This document shows positions 16,142 through 25,696 of a DNA stretch of 64,000 nt, in pieces. Numbering within the stretch: position 1 is the first letter of the stretch; each line of letters begins with the position of its first letter. Under the pieces are notes generated by a model that ran no database searches, was not told the DNA's origin, and saw nothing but the letters and a program-made list of their open reading frames with translations. The stretch comes from JANMDN01 sp031376285 (lineage in GTDB: Bacteria > Actinomycetota > Thermoleophilia > Miltoncostaeales > Miltoncostaeaceae). The position numbers were made by a program, and so were the translations under genes. The stretch is taken from NCBI GenBank assembly GCA_031376285.1, contig JANMDN010000010.1, positions 1 to 64,000 on the forward strand, given 5' to 3'.

Positions 16142-17278
16142 GTGACCCGGATCGAGCTCTCCGCGATGGGTGCGGTGCGGCCGCCCGCAAGTGCGGCGGT
16201 CGCAGCGGCAGCGCGTCGAGAGGATCAGGGCTTCGACGCGGTTTGGTGGGCGGACCATTTCCTCCACTGGTTCCCGAACTCGATCTGGTCACCTGACCTC
16301 GTTGCGCAAGCGAGCGCCCAGGCCTCCCCCCATGTGTGGTTCGACCCGATGCCGGTTATCGCCGCCGCGGCGGGGGTCACGAGCCGGATCACCCTCGGGA
16401 CGGGAGTCACCGATGTCGCCCGGCGCCACCCAGCGAGCCTTGCCCAAACCGCACTCACCCTCGATCACCTCTCCCAGGGGCGATTCGTGCTGGGCATCGG
16501 CACCGGGGAGGCGCTCAACCTGGCGCCCTACGGGATCGACAACCGCCGGCCGCTGGCACGACTCACCGAGGCGTTGACCATCATCCGCGCGCTCTTCGCC
16601 TCAGACGAGCCACTTGACTTCGGCGGAGACTTCTTCAAGCTCTCGGGTGCGCAGCTTGGCCTGCGACCCTTCGGAGAGCGCCCGCCCCCGATCTGGGTGG
16701 CAGCGCACCGGCCCAAGGGGCTCGCGCTTGTTGGCGCAATGGCCGACGGATGGCTACCGCTCGCCACCGACCCGACGCGTTACGGCGAGATGCTTGCTCG
16801 TGTCGAGGCCGCGGCTCGCGGCGCAGGTCGTCCACTCGGAGCCGTGACGCCCGGCGTGTACGCGCGAATCGTTCTCGCCGAGCGGCGAGAAGACGCCGAG
16901 CGGATCATTGACAACTCCCTCCTCATGCGGTTCATCGCCCTCACCCGGCCGGCCGAGGCATACGAGGCACACGGTGTCGAACACCCCCTCGGCAGCGGTG
17001 TCTTCGGCTTGACGCATTTCATGCCGACGAGCTACGGACGGGAGGAGGCGCTCGCGCTGGCGGCCCAGGTGCCCACGCCGGTCGTGCGCGAGACCGTCCT
17101 CTACGGAACCCCGGATGACATCGCGCGGGACGTGGCTCGGTTTGTCGCGGTCGGGGCGCGCCACGTCCAGCTCACCAACATGACCCCCATGGCCGACCCC
17201 TCGAGTGCCGCGGCAAGCGACGCGCTCCTCGGGGATCTGGTCACCGAGATCCGCCGTAGTGAAGTCGCGGACGCGTGA
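16142..17278 (+). CDS. LLM-class F420/FMN-dependent oxidoreductase
   Basis: The 378-residue product has the TIM-barrel pattern of the luciferase-like family: FDAVWWADHFLHWFP (about residue 32), VTSRITLGTGVTDVARRHPASLAQ (about 85), GRFVLGIGTGEALNLAPYG (about 115), PPPIWVAAHRPKGLALVG (about 180). The ADHF and GIGTGEALN motifs are close to F420-dependent members such as Fgd and the phthiodiolone ketoreductase group, so an F420 cofactor is likely. The GTG start follows a TACCCT box. It overlaps the next gene by GTGA. A role in modifying a sugar or lipid in the locus is possible; no substrate can be named. Confidence 0.8.
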   Translation: MTRIELSAMGAVRPPASAAVAAAARREDQGFDAVWWADHFLHWFPNSIWSPDLVAQASAQASPHVWFDPMPVIAAAAGVTSRITLGTGVTDVARRHPASLAQTALTLDHLSQGRFVLGIGTGEALNLAPYGIDNRRPLARLTEALTIIRALFASDEPLDFGGDFFKLSGAQLGLRPFGERPPPIWVAAHRPKGLALVGAMADGWLPLATDPTRYGEMLARVEAAARGAGRPLGAVTPGVYARIVLAERREDAERIIDNSLLMRFIALTRPAEAYEAHGVEHPLGSGVFGLTHFMPTSYGREEALALAAQVPTPVVRETVLYGTPDDIARDVARFVAVGARHVQLTNMTPMADPSSAAASDALLGDLVTEIRRSEVADA

Positions 17279-18276
17279 GGGCTCCACTCGCCACCGTCGC
17301 TGCGCTCCTCGTCGGCGCCGCTCCAGCCGCAGGGGCGCTTCCGGGGTGGACGATCGGGTCGGTTACGTTCGCTGGGAACGACCTCGTCGCTTCCCAGAGT
17401 GGCCCGGTCCGCTCGGGGCGCCTGGTCTACTACCGCACCGATGTTTGGCGGGTTCCGATCCTTCGCGCGGGCCGCACGGCCCCCGAGCGGCGGGTCATCA
17501 CGGTGCGAACGAGCATCGGGCCGACATCGATTGCACCGCTTGCGGGAGGGGCGAGCGGGGCCTTCGCGCTGATTGCAGACGGCCCCGACTTCACGCCACC
17601 GGTGATCTGGTGCTGTGACCGCAAGACCGGACTTCAATCGGTCCTCGAAAGCGACGGGAGCCCGGGCGCGCGGGTGCCACTTGCGGTCGGCCTGAGCGGC
17701 GCCAACGTTCGATATCTGGCCCGGGACGGCGACACGTCAGTTGTTGCGACGGTCGATCCTGCAACGGGATCCCGGACGGAAATTCCGGTGCCCGGCAGGC
17801 CCGCGGGTGGCATCTCCGCGATCTCGGGCGACACGCTCGCGTGGGTCGATAGCCCCCCGTACGACCGGGGCCGAACGGTGCGCCGGGGGCGCGTCGGCGT
17901 GCGAGCCGTAACGTCTCTGGGCTCATTCCGTCCACCGGGGACGGTCATCTCACTTGCCACCTTGGACGGGACGATCGTCGCACTGACGCTGCAGGACTCC
18001 GAATGGAAGGTGATCCGCGCAAGCGGGATCGGGGGGGCGGCCCGGATCGTCTGGACTGGCCGCGCGAGGCCGGTCGTCGCGACCGGTGACGGCGTCGTCG
18101 CGGTTGGGGTGGGCCGCGAGATCCGTGTCGGGCGCGGAACGAAACTGCGTGTGGTCGCCCGCCTTGCCCGGCCCGCCCGGGCGCTTGCGGTGAACGGCCG
18201 ACGGGTCGCGTGGCTCGACTGGGCGCGCGTCGCGGGACGCAAGAAAACGCTCGTGCGATGGCTGCAGCTTCCGTGA
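17275..18276 (+). CDS. Secreted beta-propeller-like protein
   Basis: The 333-residue product starts with a short signal peptide (residues 1-21, LATVAALLVGAAPAAGA) and then consists of repeated beta-rich blades with patterns such as TSVVATVDPATGSRTEIPVPG, SGDTLAWVDSPP and NGRRVAWLDW. There are no catalytic motifs and a single Cys-Cys pair (WCCD). It looks like a WD40/TolB-type propeller and is likely extracytoplasmic. Its coupling to the LLM gene upstream and the glycoside hydrolase downstream (GTGA at both ends) suggests a shared role in the exported glycan pathway. Confidence 0.6.
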   Translation: MRAPLATVAALLVGAAPAAGALPGWTIGSVTFAGNDLVASQSGPVRSGRLVYYRTDVWRVPILRAGRTAPERRVITVRTSIGPTSIAPLAGGASGAFALIADGPDFTPPVIWCCDRKTGLQSVLESDGSPGARVPLAVGLSGANVRYLARDGDTSVVATVDPATGSRTEIPVPGRPAGGISAISGDTLAWVDSPPYDRGRTVRRGRVGVRAVTSLGSFRPPGTVISLATLDGTIVALTLQDSEWKVIRASGIGGAARIVWTGRARPVVATGDGVVAVGVGREIRVGRGTKLRVVARLARPARALAVNGRRVAWLDWARVAGRKKTLVRWLQLP

Positions 18277-19412
18277 CCCGACGTCTGCGCTCGACATGCG
18301 TCGGTCTCGCGTCGCTCGCGGCGCTCCTCGCCGCGGTGGCGGGTGCAGGGGCGGCGCCCACCGCGTCAATCCAAGACGATCGCCTCGCGGATGCGCCGCT
18401 CGCGGAGATTCCCGCGCGACTCGACCTCGTCGCGGCCACGGGCACGCGGGTGACCCGAATCGACGTGCTGTGGCGCGACGTCGCGCCGAGTAAGCCCGTC
18501 CAGGCGACGAGCCCGGCCGATCCGGCCTACGACTGGCAGCGGACCGACACCATCATGCGCGGCCTCAAGGCCCGCGGCATCCGTGCGGTCATCGCGGACA
18601 TCTTCCTGTCGCCGAGCTGGGCCGCTCGGACGGCCGACCCCGGTGCGGCGCCACGCCCTGACGAGCTCGCGCGCTTCGCCGGTGCCCTCGCGGCGCGCTA
18701 CAGCGGTAGGTACCCAGATCCACTCGGCGGTGTCCTTCCCGAGATCCGCTGGATCGAACCGTGGAACGAGCCAAACATCGGCCGCTACTTCAAACCCCAA
18801 TGCGAGCGACGAGCCGGACGTCTGGTGCCCACGAGCCCGGCCGCCTACGCGGAGATCCTGCGCCAGGCCGGTGTGGCGATCAAGGCGGCGAATCCGAACG
18901 CACTGATCGTGGCGGGCTCGGCGGGACCGCAGGGCGGCCGCCAGCGCCGCTGCAGGACGCCAAGCGACAGCGTGGGCGTCCAGCTCCTACTCGACGAGAT
19001 TCGCGTTCGGCGCGTCCCGTTCGACGTCTGGAGCCAGCACATCTACCCAATTGGCGCTCCACAGATCGCGCCGTTCTTCCCCTCATTTCGGACACTCGGG
19101 CGCCTTGAGGCAGAGCTCGCGCGGATTCGCCCCGCAGTCCCGATCTTCGTCGACGAAACGGGGTATCACAGCTCGTACAGTCGAGCCCATCGATACTTCG
19201 TGAGTGAGCGTCAGCAGGCCGATTGGTTGCAGGCAACCTGGGAGGTTGCGGCGAAGCATCCACAGGTGACCCTCGTGACGTGGTTCAACCTGCAGGACAA
19301 TCCCGACTGGACGGGTGGGCTCCTTCGCGCGAACGAGTCGCGCAAGCCCTCACACGCCGCGTTCGTCGCGATCACGCAGCGCTTCCCGCCCGGCCCGGAG
19401 TGGACTCCCTGA
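18273..19412 (+). CDS. Secreted glycoside hydrolase, clan GH-A-like
   Basis: The 379-residue product has an N-terminal signal (VTRRLRS then a hydrophobic stretch ending AGAGAAPT), then a TIM-barrel pattern: VTRIDVLWRDVAP, IRAVIADIFLSPSWA, IRWIEPWNEPNIGRYF (about residue 168) with the NEP acid/base Glu, and PIFVDETGYHSS (about 290) with the nucleophile Glu. This is the clan-A arrangement seen in GH5, GH39 and related families. It probably trims or processes the polysaccharide made by the locus. GTG overlapping the previous stop (GTGA) is chosen; an ATG 15 bases upstream is possible. Confidence 0.75.
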   Translation: MTRRLRSTCVGLASLAALLAAVAGAGAAPTASIQDDRLADAPLAEIPARLDLVAATGTRVTRIDVLWRDVAPSKPVQATSPADPAYDWQRTDTIMRGLKARGIRAVIADIFLSPSWAARTADPGAAPRPDELARFAGALAARYSGRYPDPLGGVLPEIRWIEPWNEPNIGRYFKPQCERRAGRLVPTSPAAYAEILRQAGVAIKAANPNALIVAGSAGPQGGRQRRCRTPSDSVGVQLLLDEIRVRRVPFDVWSQHIYPIGAPQIAPFFPSFRTLGRLEAELARIRPAVPIFVDETGYHSSYSRAHRYFVSERQQADWLQATWEVAAKHPQVTLVTWFNLQDNPDWTGGLLRANESRKPSHAAFVAITQRFPPGPEWTP

Positions 19413-20452
19413 CCGGCGAACAGGGGCGTCGCGGAACCACGGTCGCCCTCGCACTCGGCGCGCTCTCGCTCTTCCTCGCGGCCGGAGTCGTCTTCCTGCT
19501 GCCCTTCGTCTTTCCAACCCCGCCGCCAATCGTCGGGCCGTTCAAGACTCCACCACCGTTTAGCCCGAACGGCGACCGCCTCCGCGACGTGGCGCGCTTT
19601 CGGCTGCGCCTGAACCAGCGGGCGATCGTGAACGTCGATATCCGCGAATGTGAGGCGGGCGGCACGGTGGTGCGCCACCTGCTGACCAACGCGGACCGAC
19701 CCCGCGGGCGCTTCGTGACGAGCTGGGACGGACTGAGTGACCCCGGCACGGCCGTCGCCGACGGGAGCTACTGCCTCTCTGTCCGCGCGAAGGCCGGGGA
19801 GAAGACCTTCAACGACACGTGGCGGGTTCGTGTCGACAAGACCCCGCCCAGGATCTCCCGGCTCTCGATCGCGTCCGCGGCGCTCGTCGGACGTGGGGTC
19901 GGTGAATGTCGGATCCGAGTGGGACTGGCAGAACCGGCAAGGGTGACCATCCGGGCATCAGCGCTGCAGGGTCGGACGCTCTACCGGATCGGACCGCGTC
20001 CCGTTGCGGCCGGTCGCGCGATTCGCTGGGCCTGGCGGGGCAACGTTCGCGGCGAGGGTCGCGTGGCGCCGGGGCCCTACCGGATCACGGTCGCGGTCGC
20101 GGATGTCGTCGGGAACCGACAAACGGTGAGTCGCTCGTGCTGGTCGGGCTTTCTTCTCGGGCGCACCGCCCCGAGGGTCGCACGACGGGGCCTCGTCGTG
20201 AAGGTGAGGCTCACGACGACCGACGGGCGTGGCCTCTCGCCCAGAACACCGGTCACCCTGACCCTGTACCGACGAGCCGCAGACCCGGGCGCGTCGCTTG
20301 TGAGCCCACTCGGAAATCGCGTGGCTCGTGCCGTTCGCGGACCCCTTGCCACCGCGTCGATCCGGCTCCCGACCACGATCAACCCAGCGACGCTCTGGCT
20401 TGTCGCCGGGACGCCAAAGGGTCGTGCGCTTATCGCACTGGGTCGTCGATGA
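19400..20452 (+). CDS. Membrane-anchored protein with FlgD-type Ig-like domains
   Basis: The 350-residue product has one N-terminal membrane helix (about residues 15-36) followed by extracytoplasmic beta domains. PPFSPNGDRLRDVARFRL (about 48) is the FSPNGDG-type start of FlgD Ig-like repeats, and a second repeat begins near TPPRISRLSIAS. It has no catalytic motif and may be a structural or scaffold partner of the secreted hydrolase. The start is GTG at 19400 or the in-frame CTG at 19409, which makes a CTGA overlap with the upstream stop. Confidence 0.6.
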   Translation: MDSLTGEQGRRGTTVALALGALSLFLAAGVVFLLPFVFPTPPPIVGPFKTPPPFSPNGDRLRDVARFRLRLNQRAIVNVDIRECEAGGTVVRHLLTNADRPRGRFVTSWDGLSDPGTAVADGSYCLSVRAKAGEKTFNDTWRVRVDKTPPRISRLSIASAALVGRGVGECRIRVGLAEPARVTIRASALQGRTLYRIGPRPVAAGRAIRWAWRGNVRGEGRVAPGPYRITVAVADVVGNRQTVSRSCWSGFLLGRTAPRVARRGLVVKVRLTTTDGRGLSPRTPVTLTLYRRAADPGASLVSPLGNRVARAVRGPLATASIRLPTTINPATLWLVAGTPKGRALIALGRR

Positions 20453-21987
20453 TCCTCACCCGAGAGATTGCGGCGATCGCCGCCGCCTTTGGCCTATTCC
20501 TGCTGCTGGCGCCGTTCGGGTCGTCGGGCCCTCGTCGAGCCCGATGGTTGGCCGGCCTCGCCATCGCGCTTGCGAGCTGGGTGGCACTCGCGACGACGCT
20601 CCTTCCGACCGCCGATTGGCGCGGTCTCGGCGACCGGCTGACGCCCCTCGGCGCCCTTGTGGGCGCTGCGGCGGTCGTGGGCGTCACCGCCGGTGCGATC
20701 GCCCTTGGGCGAGCCATGGTTCGGCGTCCCTGGGTCTGGTTCCTCGCCCTTGCGATCGCGCTTCCGGTGCGAATACCCGTGCCGATCGGCGGCGACACCA
20801 GCAACCTGCTCGTCCCGCTCTATGGGGTGATCTTCGTCGGGCTCGGCGTGGTGACGTGGGAGGTTCTGCGGGGGCGGTTCGATGCCACCCGAGGCAACCT
20901 GCGCACCCCCGTCGCGCTCCCGCTGGCCGCGTTCATCGCCATCTCGCTCGTCTCCACCCTGTGGAGTGTGAGTTCGAAGGAGGCGACCGTTAAGGCGGTC
21001 TTCTTCTACATCCCATTCGCGCTCCTCACGGTCCTTGTGATTGCGTGGTGGCCGCGCGCGCGCGCGCTCGAAACGCTCGCATGGACGACCGCGGTCGGGG
21101 GCGGAGCCGTTGCGATATTGGCGCTCGCCCAGTACTTCGCGAAAGCGATCTTCTGGAACCATCGCCAAGAGCAGGCAAACGCGTACGGACGGTTCTTTCG
21201 GGTCAACGGGATCTTTTTCGACCCGAACATCCTCGGCCGGTTTCTGGTCCTCAGCATCGTCGGCGCCCTCGCCTACGCCCTCTGGAAACGGACGCCCGCG
21301 AACCTTTGGGTGATGGGAGGCCTTGCGAGCCTCAGCATGGCCGGCATGGCGGTCACGTTCTCGCGTTCGAGCTGTCTCCAGCTGATGGTCGGGGTCGCGC
21401 TCCTTGCCGCGCGTGCCTTCCGACCGAGGCGGGTCCTCGCGGTCGGTCTTTGCGTGGCGCTTCTCGGCGGCATTGGCGCGGCGGTGGCGAGCCACAACGT
21501 TCGGCGCGTTGCGACCGATGGCGCGTACCTCGCCCGAGTGAGCGAAGGGCGCTACGGTCTCGTGAAGGGAGGCCTGAAGATCTGGCGTGAGGAGCCAGTC
21601 ATCGGTGTCGGCCTCGGGAGCTTCGAGACCTACTTTCGCGAACAGCTCACCGCGAGCGAGCGACGCAAGATTCGGGTAGTGATCTCGCACAACACCCCGA
21701 TCACGGTGCTCTCGGAGCTCGGACTCGTCGGCTTCGGCCTGTTCGCCGTGCTCGCGGCCTGGACCGGCGTGTGGCTTCGCCGCAGGTCGCGACGTCGAGG
21801 CGCCGAAGGATGGGCGGCGTGGACCGCCTGCGCGATGCTGGCGGGTGTGTTCGTCCACAGTCTCTTCTACTCGGGCTTCTTTGAGGATCCGTACGTGTGG
21901 GTCCTCGCTGCCGGAGCCGTCGCGCTCGTCGGCTCCGCGCCGAACGCCCGCGCTGGGTCCGCGCGTACCCAAGACCTGGACGCCTGA
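20449..21987 (+). CDS. O-antigen ligase/polymerase family protein (Wzy/WaaL type), first copy
   Basis: The 512-residue product has about twelve helices. The large periplasmic loop shows VKGGLKIWREEPVIGVGLGSFETYFRE (about residue 375) and HNTPITVLSELGLVGFGLFAVL (about 420), the usual Wzy_C pattern with an Arg/Glu-rich loop and a conserved His. Such proteins polymerise or ligate lipid-linked glycans at the outer face of the membrane. It starts at ATG overlapping the preceding stop as ATGA. A second, different copy lies 1 kb downstream. Confidence 0.8.
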   Translation: MILTREIAAIAAAFGLFLLLAPFGSSGPRRARWLAGLAIALASWVALATTLLPTADWRGLGDRLTPLGALVGAAAVVGVTAGAIALGRAMVRRPWVWFLALAIALPVRIPVPIGGDTSNLLVPLYGVIFVGLGVVTWEVLRGRFDATRGNLRTPVALPLAAFIAISLVSTLWSVSSKEATVKAVFFYIPFALLTVLVIAWWPRARALETLAWTTAVGGGAVAILALAQYFAKAIFWNHRQEQANAYGRFFRVNGIFFDPNILGRFLVLSIVGALAYALWKRTPANLWVMGGLASLSMAGMAVTFSRSSCLQLMVGVALLAARAFRPRRVLAVGLCVALLGGIGAAVASHNVRRVATDGAYLARVSEGRYGLVKGGLKIWREEPVIGVGLGSFETYFREQLTASERRKIRVVISHNTPITVLSELGLVGFGLFAVLAAWTGVWLRRRSRRRGAEGWAAWTACAMLAGVFVHSLFYSGFFEDPYVWVLAAGAVALVGSAPNARAGSARTQDLDA

Positions 21988-21988
21988 G

Positions 21989-23053
21989 GTGCGGGTTCTC
22001 ATCGTCACGAACATGTACCCAGGGCCCGGAAATCCGGACTACGGGACCTTTGTCCGCGAGATGGAGCAGGCGCTGGCGCGGCGAGGTCTTGAGATCGAGC
22101 GCGCGGTGATCGACTCCCGCGCAAGTGGACCGCTCGCGACCCCCACAAAGTACGGCCGCCTCCTGGCCTCGACCGCCCGACGGGCGAGGAAATGCGATGT
22201 CATCTATGCCCACTACCTTGTCCCGACCGGCCTGGTCGCGGCGGCCTGCGGGAGGGTCGCGCGGCGGCCCTGGGTGCTGACGGCCCACGGCCGAGACGTG
22301 CGGAACCTGTCGAGCGGCGCGATCCGGGCGGCGACCGCACGTGCGCTACGCGGCGCGTCGGCCGTGATCGCCGTCAGCGAATACCTGGCCGCGGAGCTGC
22401 GCGCCTCCGGGCTCGATCTCCCGCCGGTCAAGGTGGCGAACATGGGCGTCGACCTTGAACGTTTCACGGTTTGCGACCGCCGCGAGGCGCGGCTCGCCCT
22501 GGGAATCGACCCCGACGGTCCGCTCGTGCTGGCGGTCGGTGGCCTGAACGCGCGCAAGAACCCCCTCGGCCTCCTCCAGGCATTTGCGCGGGTTCGCCAC
22601 CAGATACCGAGCGCTCGCCTCGCCCTCGTCGGCGATGGACCGCAGGCGGGAGCGGTCCGAGCCGGCGTTCGCCGCCTCGATCTCGCGGGGGCGGTGCTCC
22701 TTCCCGGGGCCGTCGAGCATTCGACGGTGGGTGACTGGATGGCGGCCTGTGACGTGCTCGTCCTGCCGAGCCTGGTCGAGCCGCTCGGTGTCGTGGCCCT
22801 GGAGGCGCTCGCAAGCGGACGCGGAGTGGTCGCGACTCGCGTCGGCGGCGCCGCGGAGATCGTCCCGGCGTCCGGCCCAGGCCGCCACGTCGACCCGGCA
22901 AACCCGGTTGAGATCGGCGCCGCGATCGTCGATCTTCTTGCTCACCCACCCTCGCCCGAGGCATGCCGGGCCGCCGCCGCGGTCAATTCGATCGACCTGC
23001 AGGCCGACATCGTCGAGCGGGTGCTTCGACGGGCGGCCGCAGGCAACGACTAA
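21989..23053 (+). CDS. GT4 family glycosyltransferase
   Basis: The 354-residue product has RVLIVTNMYPGPGNPDYGTFVREM at the N terminus, the middle TAHGRDVRNL, and C-terminal VLAVGGLNARKNPLGLLQAF (about residue 178), LPSLVEPLGVVALEALASGRGVVATRVGG (about 260) with the E-x7-E donor-binding motif. It is a cytoplasmic retaining transferase; donor and acceptor are unknown. The GTG start is one base after the upstream stop. Confidence 0.85.
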   Translation: MRVLIVTNMYPGPGNPDYGTFVREMEQALARRGLEIERAVIDSRASGPLATPTKYGRLLASTARRARKCDVIYAHYLVPTGLVAAACGRVARRPWVLTAHGRDVRNLSSGAIRAATARALRGASAVIAVSEYLAAELRASGLDLPPVKVANMGVDLERFTVCDRREARLALGIDPDGPLVLAVGGLNARKNPLGLLQAFARVRHQIPSARLALVGDGPQAGAVRAGVRRLDLAGAVLLPGAVEHSTVGDWMAACDVLVLPSLVEPLGVVALEALASGRGVVATRVGGAAEIVPASGPGRHVDPANPVEIGAAIVDLLAHPPSPEACRAAAAVNSIDLQADIVERVLRRAAAGND

Positions 23054-23056
23054 CCT
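23051..23056 (+). promoter_or_regulatory. TAACCT -10 box before the second Wzy gene
   Basis: TAACCT lies seven bases before the GTG at 23064, in the ten-base gap after the GT4 stop. It includes the TAA stop of that gene. It suggests an internal promoter producing a leaderless transcript within the locus. Confidence 0.4.
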
Positions 23057-23063
23057 GGACGGC

Positions 23064-24506
23064 GTGTCGAGTCAGGTTCATGTTCGGTCGCTCCCGCGAG
23101 CTGGCTGGGCGCTTGTCGCGGTCCTCGGGCTGCTTGCCGCGGCCGCGGCGACGCTTGCACCTCTTGCCGGGGTCGGTCTTGCTGTGGTCGCGCTCGGCGT
23201 GACGGTGCTTCGAAGGCGCCCGGTCGCTCGGCTCGGTTACGTCGCCGTGCTCTGTACGGCCGTCGCGGCCATCCTGGGGCCAAACCTCGCCGTCCCGGGG
23301 GTGCCATGGCTCTTTGCCTTCCGGATTCTGATCGTTGCCCTCGGCCTTGGGGCACTGGTCTACGTCCTGCTCGGCGGACGCCTCCCGTGGGTTCACGGCC
23401 TTGGCGGTCCGGCAGGCCTCCTCGCGCTCTGGGTGATTTGGTCGGCCCTCTCGATTGGGTGGTCGCAGGACCGCCTCGCAGCCGCACGGTGGACGCTCTT
23501 TCTCGCGATGATGGGTGGGCTGGCGATCGGTCTCGCCCTCGCCTGCCGTACGCCGAGCCGCGCCATCGTGCTCCTGCGGGTGCTCGGCGTGACGTTTGCG
23601 GTGGCGGTTGGGATTGCGATGGCGGAACTGGCGCTCGGAGTTCGTCTTCCCACATCCGCGCTGCTTGGGCGCGATCGAGCGGTCGCCTTCGGCGCGACCT
23701 CGCTCTTCGGGAACCAGAACAACTTCGCGACGTACCTGACCCTGTCACTTCCCTACTTCCTCGTACTCCCGGTGATCTTTCGCGACGTGCGGCTCCGAGC
23801 CGTCGGTGTTGCCGGCGCCACGATTGCGCTTGGTGCGCTCCTCTACACCGGGAGCAAGAGCAACCTGCTTGCACTGGGCATCATTCTGGTCGGGTTGCTC
23901 GCCGTCATCTCGACGGACCGACGACGACGGGGGCTCCTCATCGGCGCGGGCGCCGTCGCGCTCCTGGCCGCGGTGATCGTGATCCCGTCGGTCCTCGGTG
24001 GAGGGCTGATCAAGCTGCCCGACCGGGCCGTTTCGAAGTTCAACTTCGGGCTTCTCGGCTCGCAGTTGAAGACCGATACCGGCAGCGGGGGTGTGCGCAA
24101 CTCGCTCCTTCGTGATGGTCTCGACCTGGTCGCGTCGAGCGGCGGGCTCGGGGTCGGCGCCGGAAATGCCGAGACGCGCGTCAAGTCGCTCTCGGCTGGT
24201 GGTGGGGTGGCGAACCTGCACAACTGGTGGCTCGAGGTGCTCGTCAACGGTGGGCTTGTGGGGTTTGGCCTCTGGCTTTCGCTCTACCTGATGCTCCTGC
24301 GCGCGTGCCTTCGAGCGGGGCGACGGGCAAGGGAACCGCTCATTCGTTACCTCGGTCTGGCGGGCGCCCTGTCGCTCCTTGGCTACATCATGGGCGCCCT
24401 CGGACCGTCGACGGCGATCCACTTCGCGCCGATGTGGATCGCGGTAGCGCTCGCGCTGGTCACCCTCGTGCTGGCCAGGCGGCCCCAGGAGGCGTCAACG
24501 TCGTGA
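23064..24506 (+). CDS. O-antigen ligase/polymerase family protein (Wzy/WaaL type), second copy
   Basis: The 480-residue product has about eleven helices and the Wzy_C motifs RNSLLRDGLDLVASSGGLGVGAGNAETRV (about residue 345) and LHNWWLEVLVNGGLVGFGLWL (about 385). It shares the family pattern with the copy at 20.4 kb but little direct sequence. One of the two may polymerise repeat units and the other may ligate the chain to a carrier; which is which cannot be told. It overlaps the next gene by GTGA. Confidence 0.8.
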   Translation: MSSQVHVRSLPRAGWALVAVLGLLAAAAATLAPLAGVGLAVVALGVTVLRRRPVARLGYVAVLCTAVAAILGPNLAVPGVPWLFAFRILIVALGLGALVYVLLGGRLPWVHGLGGPAGLLALWVIWSALSIGWSQDRLAAARWTLFLAMMGGLAIGLALACRTPSRAIVLLRVLGVTFAVAVGIAMAELALGVRLPTSALLGRDRAVAFGATSLFGNQNNFATYLTLSLPYFLVLPVIFRDVRLRAVGVAGATIALGALLYTGSKSNLLALGIILVGLLAVISTDRRRRGLLIGAGAVALLAAVIVIPSVLGGGLIKLPDRAVSKFNFGLLGSQLKTDTGSGGVRNSLLRDGLDLVASSGGLGVGAGNAETRVKSLSAGGGVANLHNWWLEVLVNGGLVGFGLWLSLYLMLLRACLRAGRRAREPLIRYLGLAGALSLLGYIMGALGPSTAIHFAPMWIAVALALVTLVLARRPQEASTS

Positions 24507-25696
24507 GGGTGCTGATGCTCAGCCACATGTATCCGAGCCCGGTCAACGTGAACGCCGGCATTTTCGTCCACGAGCAGGCACTCGCGCTGGAGGAGCTCGG
24601 CCACGAGGTGCGCGTCGTGTCGCCGAAGGGCTGGGCGCCGCCCCTCCTTCGCCGATGGGCGAGCCATCGTCGCGTTCCACCGACGGCGACGTACGACGGA
24701 ATCCAGGTGCGCTATCCCCGGCGGCTGACGCTGCCGCGCGGGCTCCTCGGACACCGCAACGCGGAGATGATGCGGCGCGGCGTCGCGGGGACGATCGAGC
24801 GCTTACACCGCGAGTGGGGTATCGACGTGATCCATGCGCACACGGTCGTGCCCGACGGATGGGCCGCAGACGCCGTCGGTCGGAGCCTTGGGGTCCCGGT
24901 CGTCGCGACCGCGCATGGCGCCGACGTTCGCGAGCTTCCCGCCCGGGGGCCACGCGAGCGTCAGGTCGTTCGTGAAGCGATCGAGCGCGTCGACCAGGTG
25001 GTTGCCGTGAGCGGGGCAATCCGTGCGATGGCTGAGGAGATTGGAACGCCGAAGCGTCCCGTGGCCGTCGTGCCGAACGGCGCCAACGGCGAACGGTTCT
25101 TCCCGCGGTCTCGCGCCGAGGCTCGAGCGGAACTCGGACTCGATCCCGCTGAGGACTTCATCCTCTACGTCGGCCAGTTGAAGCCGATCAAAGGCACCGA
25201 CGTGCTGACCGAGGCGATGGGTCGTCTGCACGAGCGTCCCGGTGGGTCGCCGCGCCTGGTCCTGATCGGCGTTGGCCCGATGCGACCGTGGATGGAGGAG
25301 CGCTTCGCCGCCCTCGGGATCGCGGACCGAACCCGATTCATGGGGAGGATTCCCCATGATGAGATCTCGGCGTGGTTTGCGGCAGCTGACTTCCTCGTGC
25401 TCCCGAGCCGCTCCGAGGGGCTTCCGACCGCAGCCTGCGAGGCCGCCGCGAGTGGACGGGCCCTCGTCGCGACGGCGGTCGGTGGGACCCCGGAGATCGT
25501 CGGCCACGAACAAACCGGTCTGCTCGTGCCGCCAGAGGACCCCGTCGCCCTCGCCGACGCGATCGCGCGTCTCCTGGATGACCCCGCCCTCGTCGAGCGC
25601 CTCGGCGCGCAAGCCAGCTCGGTGGCCCGTGACCGATTCACATGGACCGCCAATGCGCTCGCGATGCAAACGATCTACCGGGAGGTGGCCCGGTGA
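24503..25696 (+). CDS. GT4 family glycosyltransferase
   Basis: The 397-residue product has VRVLMLSHMYPSPVNVNAGIFVHEQ at the N terminus, DVIHAHTVVPDGWAA (about residue 108), TAHGADVRELP, VVPNGANGERFFP (about 188), ILYVGQLKPIKGTDVL and PSRSEGLPTAACEAAASG (about 300), the typical GT4 set. It is coupled on both sides by GTGA overlaps (Wzy-type gene and ATP-grasp gene). Confidence 0.85.
   Translation: MRVLMLSHMYPSPVNVNAGIFVHEQALALEELGHEVRVVSPKGWAPPLLRRWASHRRVPPTATYDGIQVRYPRRLTLPRGLLGHRNAEMMRRGVAGTIERLHREWGIDVIHAHTVVPDGWAADAVGRSLGVPVVATAHGADVRELPARGPRERQVVREAIERVDQVVAVSGAIRAMAEEIGTPKRPVAVVPNGANGERFFPRSRAEARAELGLDPAEDFILYVGQLKPIKGTDVLTEAMGRLHERPGGSPRLVLIGVGPMRPWMEERFAALGIADRTRFMGRIPHDEISAWFAAADFLVLPSRSEGLPTAACEAAASGRALVATAVGGTPEIVGHEQTGLLVPPEDPVALADAIARLLDDPALVERLGAQASSVARDRFTWTANALAMQTIYREVAR

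Noticed and set aside
20494..22014. 506-codon minus-strand frame opposite the first Wzy gene
   Set aside because: Highly charged low-complexity product complementary to membrane helices; not a real protein pattern.
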